NCBI GenBank assembly: GCA_015099395.1
Contig: AP024096.1
Location: 2,480,001-2,544,000, forward strand
Source: Ktedonobacteria bacterium brp13
Lineage (GTDB): Bacteria > Chloroflexota > Ktedonobacteria > Ktedonobacterales > Ktedonobacteraceae
Length of the DNA stretch: 64,000 bases
Direction of reading: 5' to 3'
In this document: piece by piece, positions 24,401-34,256 of the stretch
Numbering within the stretch: position 1 is the stretch's first letter
Layout of the letters: each line of letters starts with the position of its first letter
Translations under genes and position numbers: made by a program
Notes under the pieces: model-generated
The model's database searches: none
What the model was told of the DNA's origin: nothing
The model's input: the letters and a program-made list of their open reading frames with translations, nothing else

Positions 24401-25912
24401 CTATATCTGGCTTACTCCTTCATCAAGAAACCATTCGAGTACTCTTACTAGAAGGGGAAGAAGAGCTTCAACATCCTCTTTTGAGCCAGCCCCTGTATGA
24501 GCACCAACATTTCCAGTGGTACGAAGGGTAGTCAAATAAATAGAAATTAAAGAAGGAAAAACACCGTCTCTATCGAGCCTCTGAATTACGTTGTGGAGAG
24601 TTGTTGTTGGAGCATAAAGATATTTTTGTTGGTAAAGATATGATACACATTGTTCTATGATGATACGCATCTTAGTAAGTAAACTTCCAGGATCAGCGTG
24701 CAGCAAGTTTACGATTGTCTCACCTTCATTCACTGTTGCAATATTGAATTTTTCTAAAGCACTCCAATCAATTTGTCGCACGAGTAGAGTGAATTGATTA
24801 TCTATGTTAGGATCGCCTTGAATAAAAGCTATGAGCCGTGAGCGCCAAGCAAGGTAAACAGAAGAATATCGAACGACATTAGAATACAGGTTATTTACCT
24901 CCCACTGAAACAAGTCTTGTCGTGCTGGATACCTCTTTTGTAAGAGACTAAGGGAGTATCGCAATATTTTCTCTTTCTCCTCAAGGTTTTTAAGCCTCTT
25001 CAATTGAGCATACCCAAAAGAGAGAGCGGATTTCTTTGATAGCTTCTTTGTCAAGGGAGTAGCATAAGACCAGTTCAGGTGGAGAGAAATATTTACTAAT
25101 TCTTTCAACACTTCAGTTTGTGTACCGGGTCTGGCATTCACTGTAAAATGGTTGAAAAAGCTAAAATTGTCTGAATTGAAGCTGAACGGTCCGAGCTGAA
25201 AAGGAAAAGCTCTTGCTATTTCGATTTGATCGAGGAGAGACTCGTTTGTAAGCAATTCAGTGATATCCTGGGACACCAGCTTGTGTGACGAAAGTATACT
25301 GAGCACACTCAGAGTAACCTCTGCATCTTCCTCTGCATCTACCAGATGCCATGTTCGGTGAAACTCAGCAAAGGTTGGGAGAAAAGAAATATTACCTGCA
25401 AGTGCAGTCTCTGTAGGGAAACTGGAAGTGCAATCGATTCTTGCTCCCAATTCGGCATTTCCTTGCTTCCGTAGAGCCGTAGCACAAAGTATTCTCGCAA
25501 GAGAGGGCGAATCAGTAGGATTGCCCACTTCTGTTGATATATACGCTACTGTACGTGAATAGGGGCTTACATTGTTGGGATCTTTTGTGCTAGCAAGAGC
25601 AAAAAGTAGGTCATATGGAGTAGGGAGAAGGACAATGTACTCGAAGAATTCGGTCAATAGCCAAACTAACTCATCCTCATTTTGATGGAGCATTGACCTT
25701 ACCAGTTCATCAAAGTACTTTCTGTCTCTGATAAAAAACCATAATGCGTTTTTAACATTGAATTTACTCAGAGGCTCACAGCCTATTTGTTGTAAGGCGT
25801 GCGCAATAGAGCCAATATCATTTACCGAGTCTTGAATTCCTAACCTTTCTAATGGCACCACTTCAAAAACAATGTGCTGGATATTCAAAGTTTTTATAGC
25901 TGTGATTTCCAT
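24401..25912 (-). CDS. Protein with C-terminal DUF4145-like domain
   Basis: The protein has 503 residues from the ATG at 25912, preceded by CAAGAGGT. The first 400 residues are mostly helical and unrecognised. The last 100 (from KMRIIIEQCVSYLYQQKY to NVGAHTGAGSKEDVEALLPL) fit the DUF4145 helical domain with its conserved N-x-x-A/G-H turn. DUF4145 domains are common in restriction and anti-phage proteins. The gene is the last of a minus-strand series that starts with the TIR-NACHT protein; the gene before it carries a related C-terminus. Function is inferred only as defence-associated. Confidence 0.7.
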   Translation of the reverse strand: MEITAIKTLNIQHIVFEVVPLERLGIQDSVNDIGSIAHALQQIGCEPLSKFNVKNALWFFIRDRKYFDELVRSMLHQNEDELVWLLTEFFEYIVLLPTPYDLLFALASTKDPNNVSPYSRTVAYISTEVGNPTDSPSLARILCATALRKQGNAELGARIDCTSSFPTETALAGNISFLPTFAEFHRTWHLVDAEEDAEVTLSVLSILSSHKLVSQDITELLTNESLLDQIEIARAFPFQLGPFSFNSDNFSFFNHFTVNARPGTQTEVLKELVNISLHLNWSYATPLTKKLSKKSALSFGYAQLKRLKNLEEKEKILRYSLSLLQKRYPARQDLFQWEVNNLYSNVVRYSSVYLAWRSRLIAFIQGDPNIDNQFTLLVRQIDWSALEKFNIATVNEGETIVNLLHADPGSLLTKMRIIIEQCVSYLYQQKYLYAPTTTLHNVIQRLDRDGVFPSLISIYLTTLRTTGNVGAHTGAGSKEDVEALLPLLVRVLEWFLDEGVSQI

Positions 25913-26001
25913 GACCACTACCTCTTGAAACGTTTATTATACTACAGCTTATCTCGCTGTGCGTTTGGGGTTTTGGCTTCACTACTCATAGAGGGACCTA
26001 A

Positions 26002-27357
26002 TCAAATAAGATTTTTTATAACAATTTCTTCTGCTATACTTGCAAGAGCATAGGACACAATACGCACATCTGTTTCAGATAACGGTTCGGGATAGGGATG
26101 TGATCCCAAGTTTCCGATTTGACGAACAGTATGGAGATAGCCTATGGATCGCAAACTCACAAGATTATGCTTTCGCAAAGCTTCTATAGCCGAATTGAAG
26201 CTTCCGACATAAGGAGCTTTGAATTTTTGACTAAGTACTGAAAAAGATAATTTTTCGCCTATTATCCTCATTTGATTTAGACAGTTGCTCGGATCTACTC
26301 GCATGAGAGGTGGTAGTTTTTTTACCTCAGAAAATCCTTGGATCTTGTCAAACATTGTAAGGAGGTTGGTTAGACCCAAATCATCTTGTTTTAATTGGTG
26401 ATACAATTGAGTTCCAGATGCTGGAGTAATTTCTATATTACTGATGGTAAAAAAAGATTGAGGAGGAGACTTTACTCTATCACTTGTGATATTCAGAGTA
26501 AGAATATTCTTAAATCTTCCATCATACTGAGGTATGAGAGGTAAAGCAAAACGTGTTGTTGCCTGTGTTTTCAAACGATGGATGTACCGCTCTAAAGAAC
26601 CTACTGGCTCAAATGCATTAAGTAAATCCATCGCGATTTCTACGTTTCGTAACTCAGGACCATGGTTAGTAATATCAATCATGAAATTTATTGGTTCATG
26701 GCATGGCCAGGTTGTTAAATATGGCTGCGAAGAAATACTTATTACTGATTGTTTGAATGTAGAAAACTCGCGAATAAGGTTTGTTACATTTTGTTTATAG
26801 TCTTCGGATAACTCAATTGGCCACCCCCAGCCATTTAAAAACTTAGCATCTGACAGATATATATCTGTGCTAATAAATAGTCTTCCATTTGTGCCGGTGT
26901 CGATCTCTTCCCATCCTATTTTGTTTAAATGACCTTCATCTATATCTTTATTAGCTACTAAAAACATATTGTGTAATGCCTTGGCTTCTCCTTCTTTGTC
27001 TATTAAAAGAAAGGGATAAGAGCCATGGATAGTCGAACTAGGAAATAAAGCGATGACATTCTTCCCTTCTGCAAGAGCCTCCTTTACTTGGTGAATCTGT
27101 TTTTCACTCTCAATACAAGTGATTAATCCCGCAAATTTATAGGGAAGACAGAGTCTTTCTTTTTCATTTCTAGCTTGCGTACAATCGTTCTTAACATCGA
27201 CAAGCTGAACATTATACTGTGCACAAAAGTCTTTGAATCCCTCGAAACATCGATCAAGGTATGACTCATCTTGGAGTCTGCCCATACTACTGTAGCAGTA
27301 GTACGCGTAAGCAACCTCTCGATAGAGATCGTGTGTATCAAATTCTATTAATAACAT
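26002..27357 (-). CDS. Protein with CARDB-like and C-terminal DUF4145-like domains
   Basis: The protein has 451 residues; AGAAGGG precedes the ATG. Residues 1-190 form an alpha/beta domain with no recognised motif. A beta-rich segment (about 205-300, with the pattern PINFMIDITNHGPELRNV) resembles a CARDB/immunoglobulin-like fold. The last 90 residues (CLNQMRIIGEKLSF to IGNLGSHPYPEPL) match the DUF4145 pattern also seen in the following gene. It lies 14 bp after a degraded small gene and 89 bp before its partner. The pair may be sensor and effector parts of one system. Confidence 0.7.
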   Translation of the reverse strand: MLLIEFDTHDLYREVAYAYYCYSSMGRLQDESYLDRCFEGFKDFCAQYNVQLVDVKNDCTQARNEKERLCLPYKFAGLITCIESEKQIHQVKEALAEGKNVIALFPSSTIHGSYPFLLIDKEGEAKALHNMFLVANKDIDEGHLNKIGWEEIDTGTNGRLFISTDIYLSDAKFLNGWGWPIELSEDYKQNVTNLIREFSTFKQSVISISSQPYLTTWPCHEPINFMIDITNHGPELRNVEIAMDLLNAFEPVGSLERYIHRLKTQATTRFALPLIPQYDGRFKNILTLNITSDRVKSPPQSFFTISNIEITPASGTQLYHQLKQDDLGLTNLLTMFDKIQGFSEVKKLPPLMRVDPSNCLNQMRIIGEKLSFSVLSQKFKAPYVGSFNSAIEALRKHNLVSLRSIGYLHTVRQIGNLGSHPYPEPLSETDVRIVSYALASIAEEIVIKNLI

Positions 27358-27370
27358 TAATTTACCCTTC

Positions 27371-27732
27371 TTATGAGGTTCTTACCAGAGATGCTGACAA
27401 TTTTTTGCCTTGGTTCTTCTGATCATTCAACCCTTTCAGATCAAGAGGAAACTCCCCAAAAATCTCTCTATTGCCACATAAATCCATCAATGCTGAAGGG
27501 TATAGCGAAATATGCTCACATGAGTGATAAACAAAACTGAATAATATATGAAAAAGCATCCCTGCATCTTTCCAACGAATACGATCAGCATTGCAAGGAA
27601 ATAGAAACACTTCCCTAACAACATTCTTTGCTTTGGAGGCTCTGAAGTCGGATCGAAAGGTGAAGGTCGCCGCGATTTGCGTTGACGTTCTGCTCTCTAA
27701 TATTCTTCTTTATATCTTTTTAAATCTTCCAT
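27371..27732 (-). pseudogene. Degraded small gene in the TIR-NACHT operon
   Basis: A good start (CCAGGAGGG then ATG at 27732) opens the frame MEDLKRYKEEY, stopped by TAG at codon 12. The same frame continues as RAERQRKSRRPSPFDPTSEP. A second frame over the 3' half reads HSCEHISLYPSALMDLCGN up to the stop at 27371. The two halves together look like one gene broken by a nonsense codon and a frameshift. A 79-codon ORF from GTG at 27610 is the alternative reading. Confidence 0.4.
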
Positions 27733-27956
27733 GAAACCCTCCTGGTGAAAATCCCAAGGCAAAGGGCGATCTCTGAATCTTCATGAAAAATACATCTGCC
27801 AGTCTCAAGAAACCGAACGATTTCGACACGCGCTCCTGCTTGTCCAATGACCAGATTTTTCCGTGCCGCTTCGACCACTTCTTTTGTCACCATAAAGTAG
27901 GCAAGACCTGTTTTAATGTTTGCATTTACAGGCAAGGGTATGTAAAAAATCACCAT
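27720..27956 (-). CDS. Small protein of unknown function
   Basis: The 78-residue ORF starts 35 bases after the TIR-NACHT stop and ends by overlapping the next start. Its middle, VTKEVVEAARKNLVIGQAG, looks like an ordinary amphipathic helix. The ribosome site is weak. It may be translationally coupled to the NACHT gene. No family is recognised. Confidence 0.45.
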   Translation of the reverse strand: MVIFYIPLPVNANIKTGLAYFMVTKEVVEAARKNLVIGQAGARVEIVRFLETGRCIFHEDSEIALCLGIFTRRVSWKI

Positions 27957-27991
27957 ATCGAACTCGGCAATTTACAAATATGTCAACGTGG

Positions 27992-30337
27992 TCACTCATT
28001 ATTTTTCTGCGTAGCAAGCACGTCACGTAACAGACGATGCACAAAGATATAACTCCCTCCCACTTTGCGTAAGAGGAGGCGTGCTGTCGCCTCATCAAGA
28101 AATGCAACAAGATTCCAGGGAAGCAGATTGAGACGCCACAAAAAGAAACGCAAGACGAAGTGTTGCAGAAAGGCAGCGAGTCCTGTTCGGCCTCCAACCA
28201 ATCCGAAGGCGAGGCCGAAGATTAGCCCTCCAACCGATCCGAGAACAAGTCCGAAGACCAGCCCATACGCCAGGTCTCCAATTGATGCACCGAACATCCC
28301 AAAGATGACTCCTCCGGCTATCCCAAAGAGTAGGATTGCGAGCAGGACAAAGAGCAACCCACGTTTTCCAGAACGCCAGATACCCTCGTTAGGAGAAAAA
28401 GAGAATTTTTCTGGCAGTTGCATCGGAGGTAGCCCTCCAACCAACCCTCCGACTAGCGCCACGACCACGAGGGCTGCTAATCCTACTACAATGCCGCCCG
28501 CAAGCCCAGCTAAGATGCCACCAGCTAATCCTGCCACAGCACCGACAGCAAGCCCTCCAAGGGCCCATACGCGCACGCCTTCTCTAGCTGATGACCATGA
28601 CCAGATGGTGATCTCTGCTGGCTGGATTGTCTGATGGTGTTTGAAAGTCACGCCGAAGACAAGTCCTCCGATAAGTCCTCCAATGAGGCCCACAATAAGC
28701 CCGAAGATGACTCCAAAAAGCAGTCTGGAGACGCTTCCTGCGATAAGTCCATAAACAAATCCGAATGAAATACCAAAAACTGGACCAAAGATCAGTCCAA
28801 ATGCCAACGCATACACAACAGGCATGCACCAACGATACCAGAGGCGGAAACGCTCTGGTAGCCAGATGGGTTGGAGTTCTTCAATGGCAAACATGGTCTG
28901 CTGTTGACGATACAGTTGAGTGGCAAAGTAGGCCAACCAGCGATACATCTGTTCTTCTGTGGCTTGTTGCACTGGCGCTCTTCTTTTAAGCATATGTTTC
29001 ACATAGTGTCCAAAGAGTGCATGAGGGTAGTCTTGCTGAGGGTCTGCCACAGGTAGATCAACCGAAGTATCTCCATGATATGCCTGAGTAAAGATCGAGA
29101 GCATGAGAGGTCGGTGCGCCAACTCAAAGAGATCCTGATCCTCACGCAGTGCTTGTCTAAGAGCATCGATGGGGCCAGAAACACTGGAGAGATATGCTTC
29201 CATTTGTTCATCAGTAAAAGGAAGAAGCATAATAGCATAGTATATGGGAGGAGGTATTGAAAGCGCCTGATACTCCTCGGTACGACAACACAAAATCAAA
29301 GGAGCGTGGTCGAGGTCTCGTTGCGCGTAGGCAGTAATCGCTTGAACGCAAGCTACACGAGCGGACTCCGCTACTTCATCGAGACCATCGAGCAGGGGAA
29401 AGATTTGATGAGCTTCGACCCATGCACGCCCAATGTTTTGTGGCACCTGATAGCGGATCTTCAGTTCCTCAATCAACCATTGATCCAGCGGAAGTCGTTG
29501 CTGCGCCCAGGAAGACAGGTTGAAAACAACAGGCATCCGGCGACCTTCATCAGCGTCAGCATGATCCAATAGCGTACGCGCGAGATACAAGAGCAGAGTG
29601 GTCTTTCCTGATCCTGGCTCGCCAAGAATGAGTAGTTCTTCATCGGCCTCGTCGAACACCTGGAGAATACTTGTTCCCGGAGGCAAAGAACGTGGGCCAC
29701 GATCAAGTTCTTGTACCATCAAGCCCCAGGAATGCTCTAGCGCATCAGGCTGCTTCTGCAAATGCAAATCAATCCAGACGGCATGATGCAAAGACTGCTC
29801 CAATAAGCCTTCAATCCAAATTGTGCGTACCCGCTTGAGAAGGCGTTGGCGATTTGTTTGCTGAACAGGAGTAAGAGGGATGCCAGAAGATTGCCGAGCA
29901 GTAATGAGATGACGAAGTTCCTGGGCGATAGAAAGGAGAGACTCATCGCGATCATCCCACTGCGTTACAGGCTTTCCATTGCGAGGCAAACACTGCAGAT
30001 GAGCTACAACCGTTGATTGCCAATCACAAGGACGGATGAGGATGGGAACAATAAGTGTCTGACCAGACCGATGCCGTTCGAGAGCCTGCTGCATTTCCTG
30101 ATCATCATAGTCTTCAGAGAGAAAATAATCGGCGCTGAGCAGGAGGAGGATAATATCAGCAGAACGCCAAGCGCGGCGGCGTTCGTGGGCCACCTCAACA
30201 CCTGCTGGAATGAGTTGTTTATGCCATTCAGAGAGCAATCCGTTTTGAACGAGCGAATGCAGATGTGCCGAAAGCTGTTCACGGAAAGCATCATCAGCAG
30301 GAGCTAATGAATAGACCAGCTTAATAGGCGCTGGCAT
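27992..30337 (-). CDS. TIR-NACHT STAND protein with glycine-rich multi-pass membrane tail
   Basis: The protein has 781 residues; ATTAGGAGGG precedes the ATG. Residues 1-110 are a TIR domain (KLVYSLAPADDAFREQL, then LLLLSADYFLSEDYDDQE with Glu81 at the usual NADase position). The NACHT ATPase has Walker A GEPGSGKTT (239-247) and Walker B FPLLDGLDE (313-321). From about 495 to 725 the chain is a series of membrane helices made of GxxxG repeats such as GLIGGLIGGLVFG. The last 50 residues are soluble. TIR-STAND proteins deplete NAD+ after sensing infection; here the sensor or output may act at the membrane. It heads a minus-strand operon. Confidence 0.88.
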   Translation of the reverse strand: MPAPIKLVYSLAPADDAFREQLSAHLHSLVQNGLLSEWHKQLIPAGVEVAHERRRAWRSADIILLLLSADYFLSEDYDDQEMQQALERHRSGQTLIVPILIRPCDWQSTVVAHLQCLPRNGKPVTQWDDRDESLLSIAQELRHLITARQSSGIPLTPVQQTNRQRLLKRVRTIWIEGLLEQSLHHAVWIDLHLQKQPDALEHSWGLMVQELDRGPRSLPPGTSILQVFDEADEELLILGEPGSGKTTLLLYLARTLLDHADADEGRRMPVVFNLSSWAQQRLPLDQWLIEELKIRYQVPQNIGRAWVEAHQIFPLLDGLDEVAESARVACVQAITAYAQRDLDHAPLILCCRTEEYQALSIPPPIYYAIMLLPFTDEQMEAYLSSVSGPIDALRQALREDQDLFELAHRPLMLSIFTQAYHGDTSVDLPVADPQQDYPHALFGHYVKHMLKRRAPVQQATEEQMYRWLAYFATQLYRQQQTMFAIEELQPIWLPERFRLWYRWCMPVVYALAFGLIFGPVFGISFGFVYGLIAGSVSRLLFGVIFGLIVGLIGGLIGGLVFGVTFKHHQTIQPAEITIWSWSSAREGVRVWALGGLAVGAVAGLAGGILAGLAGGIVVGLAALVVVALVGGLVGGLPPMQLPEKFSFSPNEGIWRSGKRGLLFVLLAILLFGIAGGVIFGMFGASIGDLAYGLVFGLVLGSVGGLIFGLAFGLVGGRTGLAAFLQHFVLRFFLWRLNLLPWNLVAFLDEATARLLLRKVGGSYIFVHRLLRDVLATQKNNE

Positions 30338-30841
30338 ATATCCCTCCTAATAGAAATAAGAGAAAAGGTACTTCTTTTTCGCGAATCTGGCACAAGATAA
30401 ATATATTTTTAGGATCGTGTTCGCTTATTTCTCGTTGTACATCACATCAAGGAAGAGTTTAAAAGCTTTTACTTTTTACAATAACTCTCCGTTTTCAACG
30501 CACCCTAAATTTGTGTGGTCAAGAACAGTATCAAATTCAGTTTAAAAATCACTTGTATATGCACTAAAGCCTCAAATGCCTTTATCCATGCATGCAGTGT
30601 ATTTGAAGTATCCTATTCTTGAAAAAGGCCGGCTTAGGACTATTAAAATAATATTCTCGATTAGTACCTATTTGGAAATAATCCTAGCAAAGGACAATTT
30701 ATTCGTTGATCTGAAGTGAAATACTCTGACGGAATCGTAAGAGTATAGTGGTAAGAGGCAATATTATGTCATAATCAAGCACGCACCGAATGGTTATCTA
30801 GCCAGATCGGAGAGAAGAAGAGAAAATCATCATGAGACAAT
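30338..30841. other. AT-rich intergenic region upstream of the TIR-NACHT operon
   Basis: No ORF of note on either strand. The part next to 30337 must contain the operon promoter, but no clear -35/-10 pair was identified. Confidence 0.5.
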
Positions 30842-30870
30842 CTAATACACATGATTATCATGCGTATTAG
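30842..30870. promoter_or_regulatory. 29-bp palindrome, operator-like
   Basis: CTAATAC-AC-ATGAT-T-ATCAT-GC-GTATTAG is symmetric except for one base pair of the AC/GC step. It lies directly before the decayed monooxygenase frame and could be the operator of a dimeric repressor (TetR or MarR type), now an orphan. Confidence 0.45.
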
Positions 30871-31348
30871 ATGATGCAACCACCCTCGTTCCGATCTCAC
30901 AGCTCATTGGAAAACGTATTGCAATCAGAGGAGGCGGTCTAAGAGAACTAACATTAGAGGGCAAAAACCATACGATCCTAGATAAACAGGGGGAAATCCA
31001 GTTAAGCACACTGCAGATCACATTACTTTCTTCCAAGCCTGAAGTTGATCGTAGCAATTTGCACAATATCCAAGTCAACTCGTTACGACCAGAGACTATC
31101 CTCTAGGATCATCATTTTCTGGCGTTGGCATCAACAACTGATGACCAGTATAAGCTGACCTTATAGGGTGGAAACAAGTGCTTGCAGATCTCATTATAGG
31201 AGTAGATGGGGTCCATCCAAAAGTTCGAACATTCATTGCTCCCATTATACCAGGCTATTCGGGAGTAACCCTGATCGAGATGGAAATCGAGAATCCAGAA
31301 ATTCAGTGCCATTATTTTGCATTCTACTGTGACATGTTCAGATTCTAG
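30870..31348 (+). pseudogene. FAD-dependent monooxygenase remnant
   Basis: Frame 1 (30870-31106) reads IGKRIAIRGGGLRELTLEG, which looks like a worn Rossmann GxGxxG start, and ends at TAG. Frame 2 (31178-31348) reads ADLIIGVDGVHPKVRTFIAP then IPGYSGVTLIEMEI, the DG motif region of aromatic-hydroxylase-type flavoproteins. The two frames are offset, parts are missing and the C-terminus is absent. It is a clear pseudogene. Confidence 0.6.
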
Positions 31349-31424
31349 CTGATACTAACAAAAATACCTTTGTGAAAAAGCATATAGCACGTATTATCAA
31401 CACGAGTAGGAAAAGATCATGCGT

Positions 31425-31976
31425 TTATGAAGATACGTTTTTGTTTTCGGTCATCTCATAGAGTGCCTCAAATACTTGGTCCAAAGGAACCATCAATGGA
31501 GATGGATATCGTTCTGGCTCATGAAGCACACGAATGCCACAATCTCGAAGAAGTGCAGTGCTCTTTTTGAAAGCGGGATGACGTACCAGGTCCATTTTAA
31601 GACAAGGAACTGCTATCACAGGAGGAGTTCCTCGACCAAGAGCTTCACACAAAATACTTGTAGCCAATGTATCACCAATCCCTTGCGCCCATTTGTTTAT
31701 TGTATTAAAGGTGGCTGGCATTACGAGCATCGCATCAGCTTTAGGAAGAGGATCTGCCTCTCCTGGCAATTTATAGTCAGTTCGCACTATATGCCCTGTG
31801 AGCTCTTCAAGAACAGACCGATCTATCCATTTGCTTGCCTGAGGAGTCGCAATGACACACACATCCCATCCTGCATTCTGCAATGGCCTTACGATGTGCT
31901 GCGTGTCTCGCGCTGGTGGGGCCGCGCAGATGATCAAGTAGAGAATGTGAGATCTAATAGATGTTGCTTCTGTCAT
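31425..31976 (-). CDS. Flavoprotein of the phosphopantothenoylcysteine decarboxylase-like (HFCD) family
   Basis: The protein has 183 residues. Features are the N-terminal strand ILYLIICAAPPARD, the loop LPKADAMLVMPATFNTINKW with the P-A-T-x-N FMN-binding turn, and GIGDTLATSILCEAL. Members decarboxylate C-terminal or cysteine-linked carboxylates using FMN (CoA synthesis, lantibiotic AviCys formation), though many are uncharacterised. The gene starts 9 bases after the BTAD regulator stop, with GGAAG as ribosome site, so they share a transcript. Its substrate may come from the facing gene cluster. Confidence 0.75.
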   Translation of the reverse strand: MTEATSIRSHILYLIICAAPPARDTQHIVRPLQNAGWDVCVIATPQASKWIDRSVLEELTGHIVRTDYKLPGEADPLPKADAMLVMPATFNTINKWAQGIGDTLATSILCEALGRGTPPVIAVPCLKMDLVRHPAFKKSTALLRDCGIRVLHEPERYPSPLMVPLDQVFEALYEMTENKNVSS

Positions 31977-31985
31977 AGGCTTCCT

Positions 31986-34130
31986 TTACTCAGCAATAAA
32001 TGTCGATGTAGTATTTAGTTGTTTCTCTAATTCCTGTACCTCATTGGTTTCTTTCCACGCATCCAATTCGGAGAGCACAATACGTACACGTTCTAAAACT
32101 GATCTCGACTTGGTCTGCTTCGTGAGAGATAACGCTTGGTCCGCTAATCGACATGCTTTATGAATATCCCCTTGTTGTGCATAAGCTATTCCCATATCGG
32201 TCAAGATAGTTGACCGTCGACGAATAGCCTGTGGATCAAGCAGTGAGAGTGCTTGCTGGAGTGCAGGTAGAGCTCGGTCTGGTTGATGCAATCGAACAAA
32301 ACAAGCACCTTCATACCCAGCTAAGCGAGAAGAGCTAAACCCAGTAGCATAGCAATCTTCTCCCAATGACTCATTCTTCAAAATCTTCTTCGCTATTGTA
32401 AGTGCTGCGCTGCAGGCTTCAGCATCACCAAGATGGGCATGCACCTCGGCTTCCACAGCAGCAAGCCAACAAATAACTCTGGTGTTTTGGATCGTCAACT
32501 GATGTATCTCTTGTAGAAGAGGAAGCGCCTTCTGTGGATATTCCCAATAGATAAGCAGCAAGATCATACGTCCGATGCCTGCTGCCCATAAATCTTGATT
32601 TGACGCAGTTTGTGCTGCTTTGAGCGAGAACATATAGTAAGACCAGGCTAATGTGTACTCTTGTAGATCAAAGAGCGTCTTGCCAAGAATTTGAGCAATT
32701 TCCCCTGAAAGCAAGCAAAGTCGCTGACCAGTTTCGCGAGGAAGTGCTCGCTGGAGCAAAGTGACAACTGTTCGGAAATGCTCTGAGAGATTCCCCAAGA
32801 GATCCAGCGAGGTGTTAGTACAAAGCCGCCAATAACTAGAGGTAATCGTTTCCAACTCGTCAAGAACTGACAGATTGAGGTGTTCACTGCCATTAGGGTA
32901 GAGCATCGCATAGGGGGAAAGCACAAGAGCTGTACTTCCGATCATCATAAGGTGATGTAGCATCTGCCGCCGATTTTGCATTGCATCTATACTAGAATAT
33001 ATTTTCTTCTGAAATGGCTCCACTTGTGTTACTAGAGCACTTTGTGAAACAGCACCTGAAACAAATCTCGTAGAGTAACCAGGAATACCTGTATTAGCAT
33101 ACGTATTCTGTTGTGTATAGGTTGATAGAAGTGTCGAAAGACCATTTTCAAATGGTTCTGATGCCCTTGAGGATATGAAAAGATCTGCTGATAAAAAACT
33201 TGGAGAAGAGGCCGTTATAAATGGTTGCTTAGTAAGATGATCATCCTTCTTAGACACACGCTGAACTTGCTTGGTACTTAAATAGTTTCGGATGTCCCTC
33301 GTGCGCAAATCAGGCTCTTGTGGCCGCTCATTCTCGTCTAACTCCACCTCAGTAAAGGCAAGCAAAAACTGCTGATAGTAGTCTTCAGCTTCCTGGTAGC
33401 GCTCTTGTTCCCCTAATAGTTCCATAAGGGGACGCAATGCATCTTCGTCAGTTGGATTGGCTTGCCAGTAAGTACGCAACCGCAACATAGCTTGCTCGGT
33501 AGCTCCGCGTTCCCGCAGGAGCGTGGTGAGTCGATGCACACACTGCCGATACTGCCCGGCCAAGTCCTCTCGGCGTGCTTTGGCCCAGTCACTATAGACT
33601 TCTTCTGGCAAAAACTGACCACGAGACCCCAATTGGTATGCCTGCTCCCACAACGGCAGTGCATCCTGCCCGAAGCGCTCAAAGCGAGCTGCCTGCTCAA
33701 GAGACCAGACAAATGCGTCGGCGTCCACCCAGATCAATGGGTAGCCCTCTAAGCGATAGCCACTGCCTTTTCCATTGGAGCCATACACATAATGGAGTAT
33801 TTTGGCGGCACTACCCCGCGGGCGTAAGAGCGTGCGCAGACCAGAAGCCACATCATTCAAACGCTCCTGAGCGCTACTGATCGCCGACTCTGGCCAGAAT
33901 TGCTCCAGCAGCCAGTCGCGAGTGGCAAAGCGATGGGGTTGACTAAGGAGGGCTTTGAGCAGACCAAGCGCAGGGGTGGCCCCGCGTCCGGTAAGTCGCT
34001 CTTGCGGGAAGAGAGTGCTTTGTCCTTCCCATTCGATGTCCAACGGGCCAAGGACGGAGATGCGCAGCAGCATCCCGGTCGTGCTTTCTTCTGGCATTAC
34101 TGGTTTCATCTGGTCATGTGCATGTGTCAT
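31986..34130 (-). CDS. BTAD/SARP-type transcriptional regulator with C-terminal TPR-like region
   Basis: The protein has 714 residues from the ATG at 34130 (GAGGGAGCAACCTG before it). Residues near 22-110 form an OmpR-like winged helix (LLRISVLGPLDIEW, then RLTGRGATPALGLLKALLS). The BTAD helices follow, up to EAEDYYQQFLLAF. After a low-complexity linker comes an alpha-helical repeat region (about 420-714) of TPR type. No NB-ARC domain is present, unlike larger SARP regulators. It faces the response regulator and the pathway cluster, and the gap between them holds a phased direct repeat, so it is a candidate pathway activator. A decayed copy lies at 43093. Confidence 0.85.
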   Translation of the reverse strand: MTHAHDQMKPVMPEESTTGMLLRISVLGPLDIEWEGQSTLFPQERLTGRGATPALGLLKALLSQPHRFATRDWLLEQFWPESAISSAQERLNDVASGLRTLLRPRGSAAKILHYVYGSNGKGSGYRLEGYPLIWVDADAFVWSLEQAARFERFGQDALPLWEQAYQLGSRGQFLPEEVYSDWAKARREDLAGQYRQCVHRLTTLLRERGATEQAMLRLRTYWQANPTDEDALRPLMELLGEQERYQEAEDYYQQFLLAFTEVELDENERPQEPDLRTRDIRNYLSTKQVQRVSKKDDHLTKQPFITASSPSFLSADLFISSRASEPFENGLSTLLSTYTQQNTYANTGIPGYSTRFVSGAVSQSALVTQVEPFQKKIYSSIDAMQNRRQMLHHLMMIGSTALVLSPYAMLYPNGSEHLNLSVLDELETITSSYWRLCTNTSLDLLGNLSEHFRTVVTLLQRALPRETGQRLCLLSGEIAQILGKTLFDLQEYTLAWSYYMFSLKAAQTASNQDLWAAGIGRMILLLIYWEYPQKALPLLQEIHQLTIQNTRVICWLAAVEAEVHAHLGDAEACSAALTIAKKILKNESLGEDCYATGFSSSRLAGYEGACFVRLHQPDRALPALQQALSLLDPQAIRRRSTILTDMGIAYAQQGDIHKACRLADQALSLTKQTKSRSVLERVRIVLSELDAWKETNEVQELEKQLNTTSTFIAE

Positions 34131-34256
34131 CAGGTTGCTCCCTCTGCTCATCTTGGCACGTTTTGCATGCTTCTTTCCCACATCCCACTTAGCATTAACA
34201 TGATCTCATTACCGCAAGTATAGCAGAATCCCCCTTGATCCGACTAGAGAAAAAGA

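Noticed and set aside
28065-28634. Plus-strand 189-codon Pro/Ser/Lys-rich ORF
   Set aside because: It is antisense to the Gly-rich membrane region of the TIR-NACHT gene.
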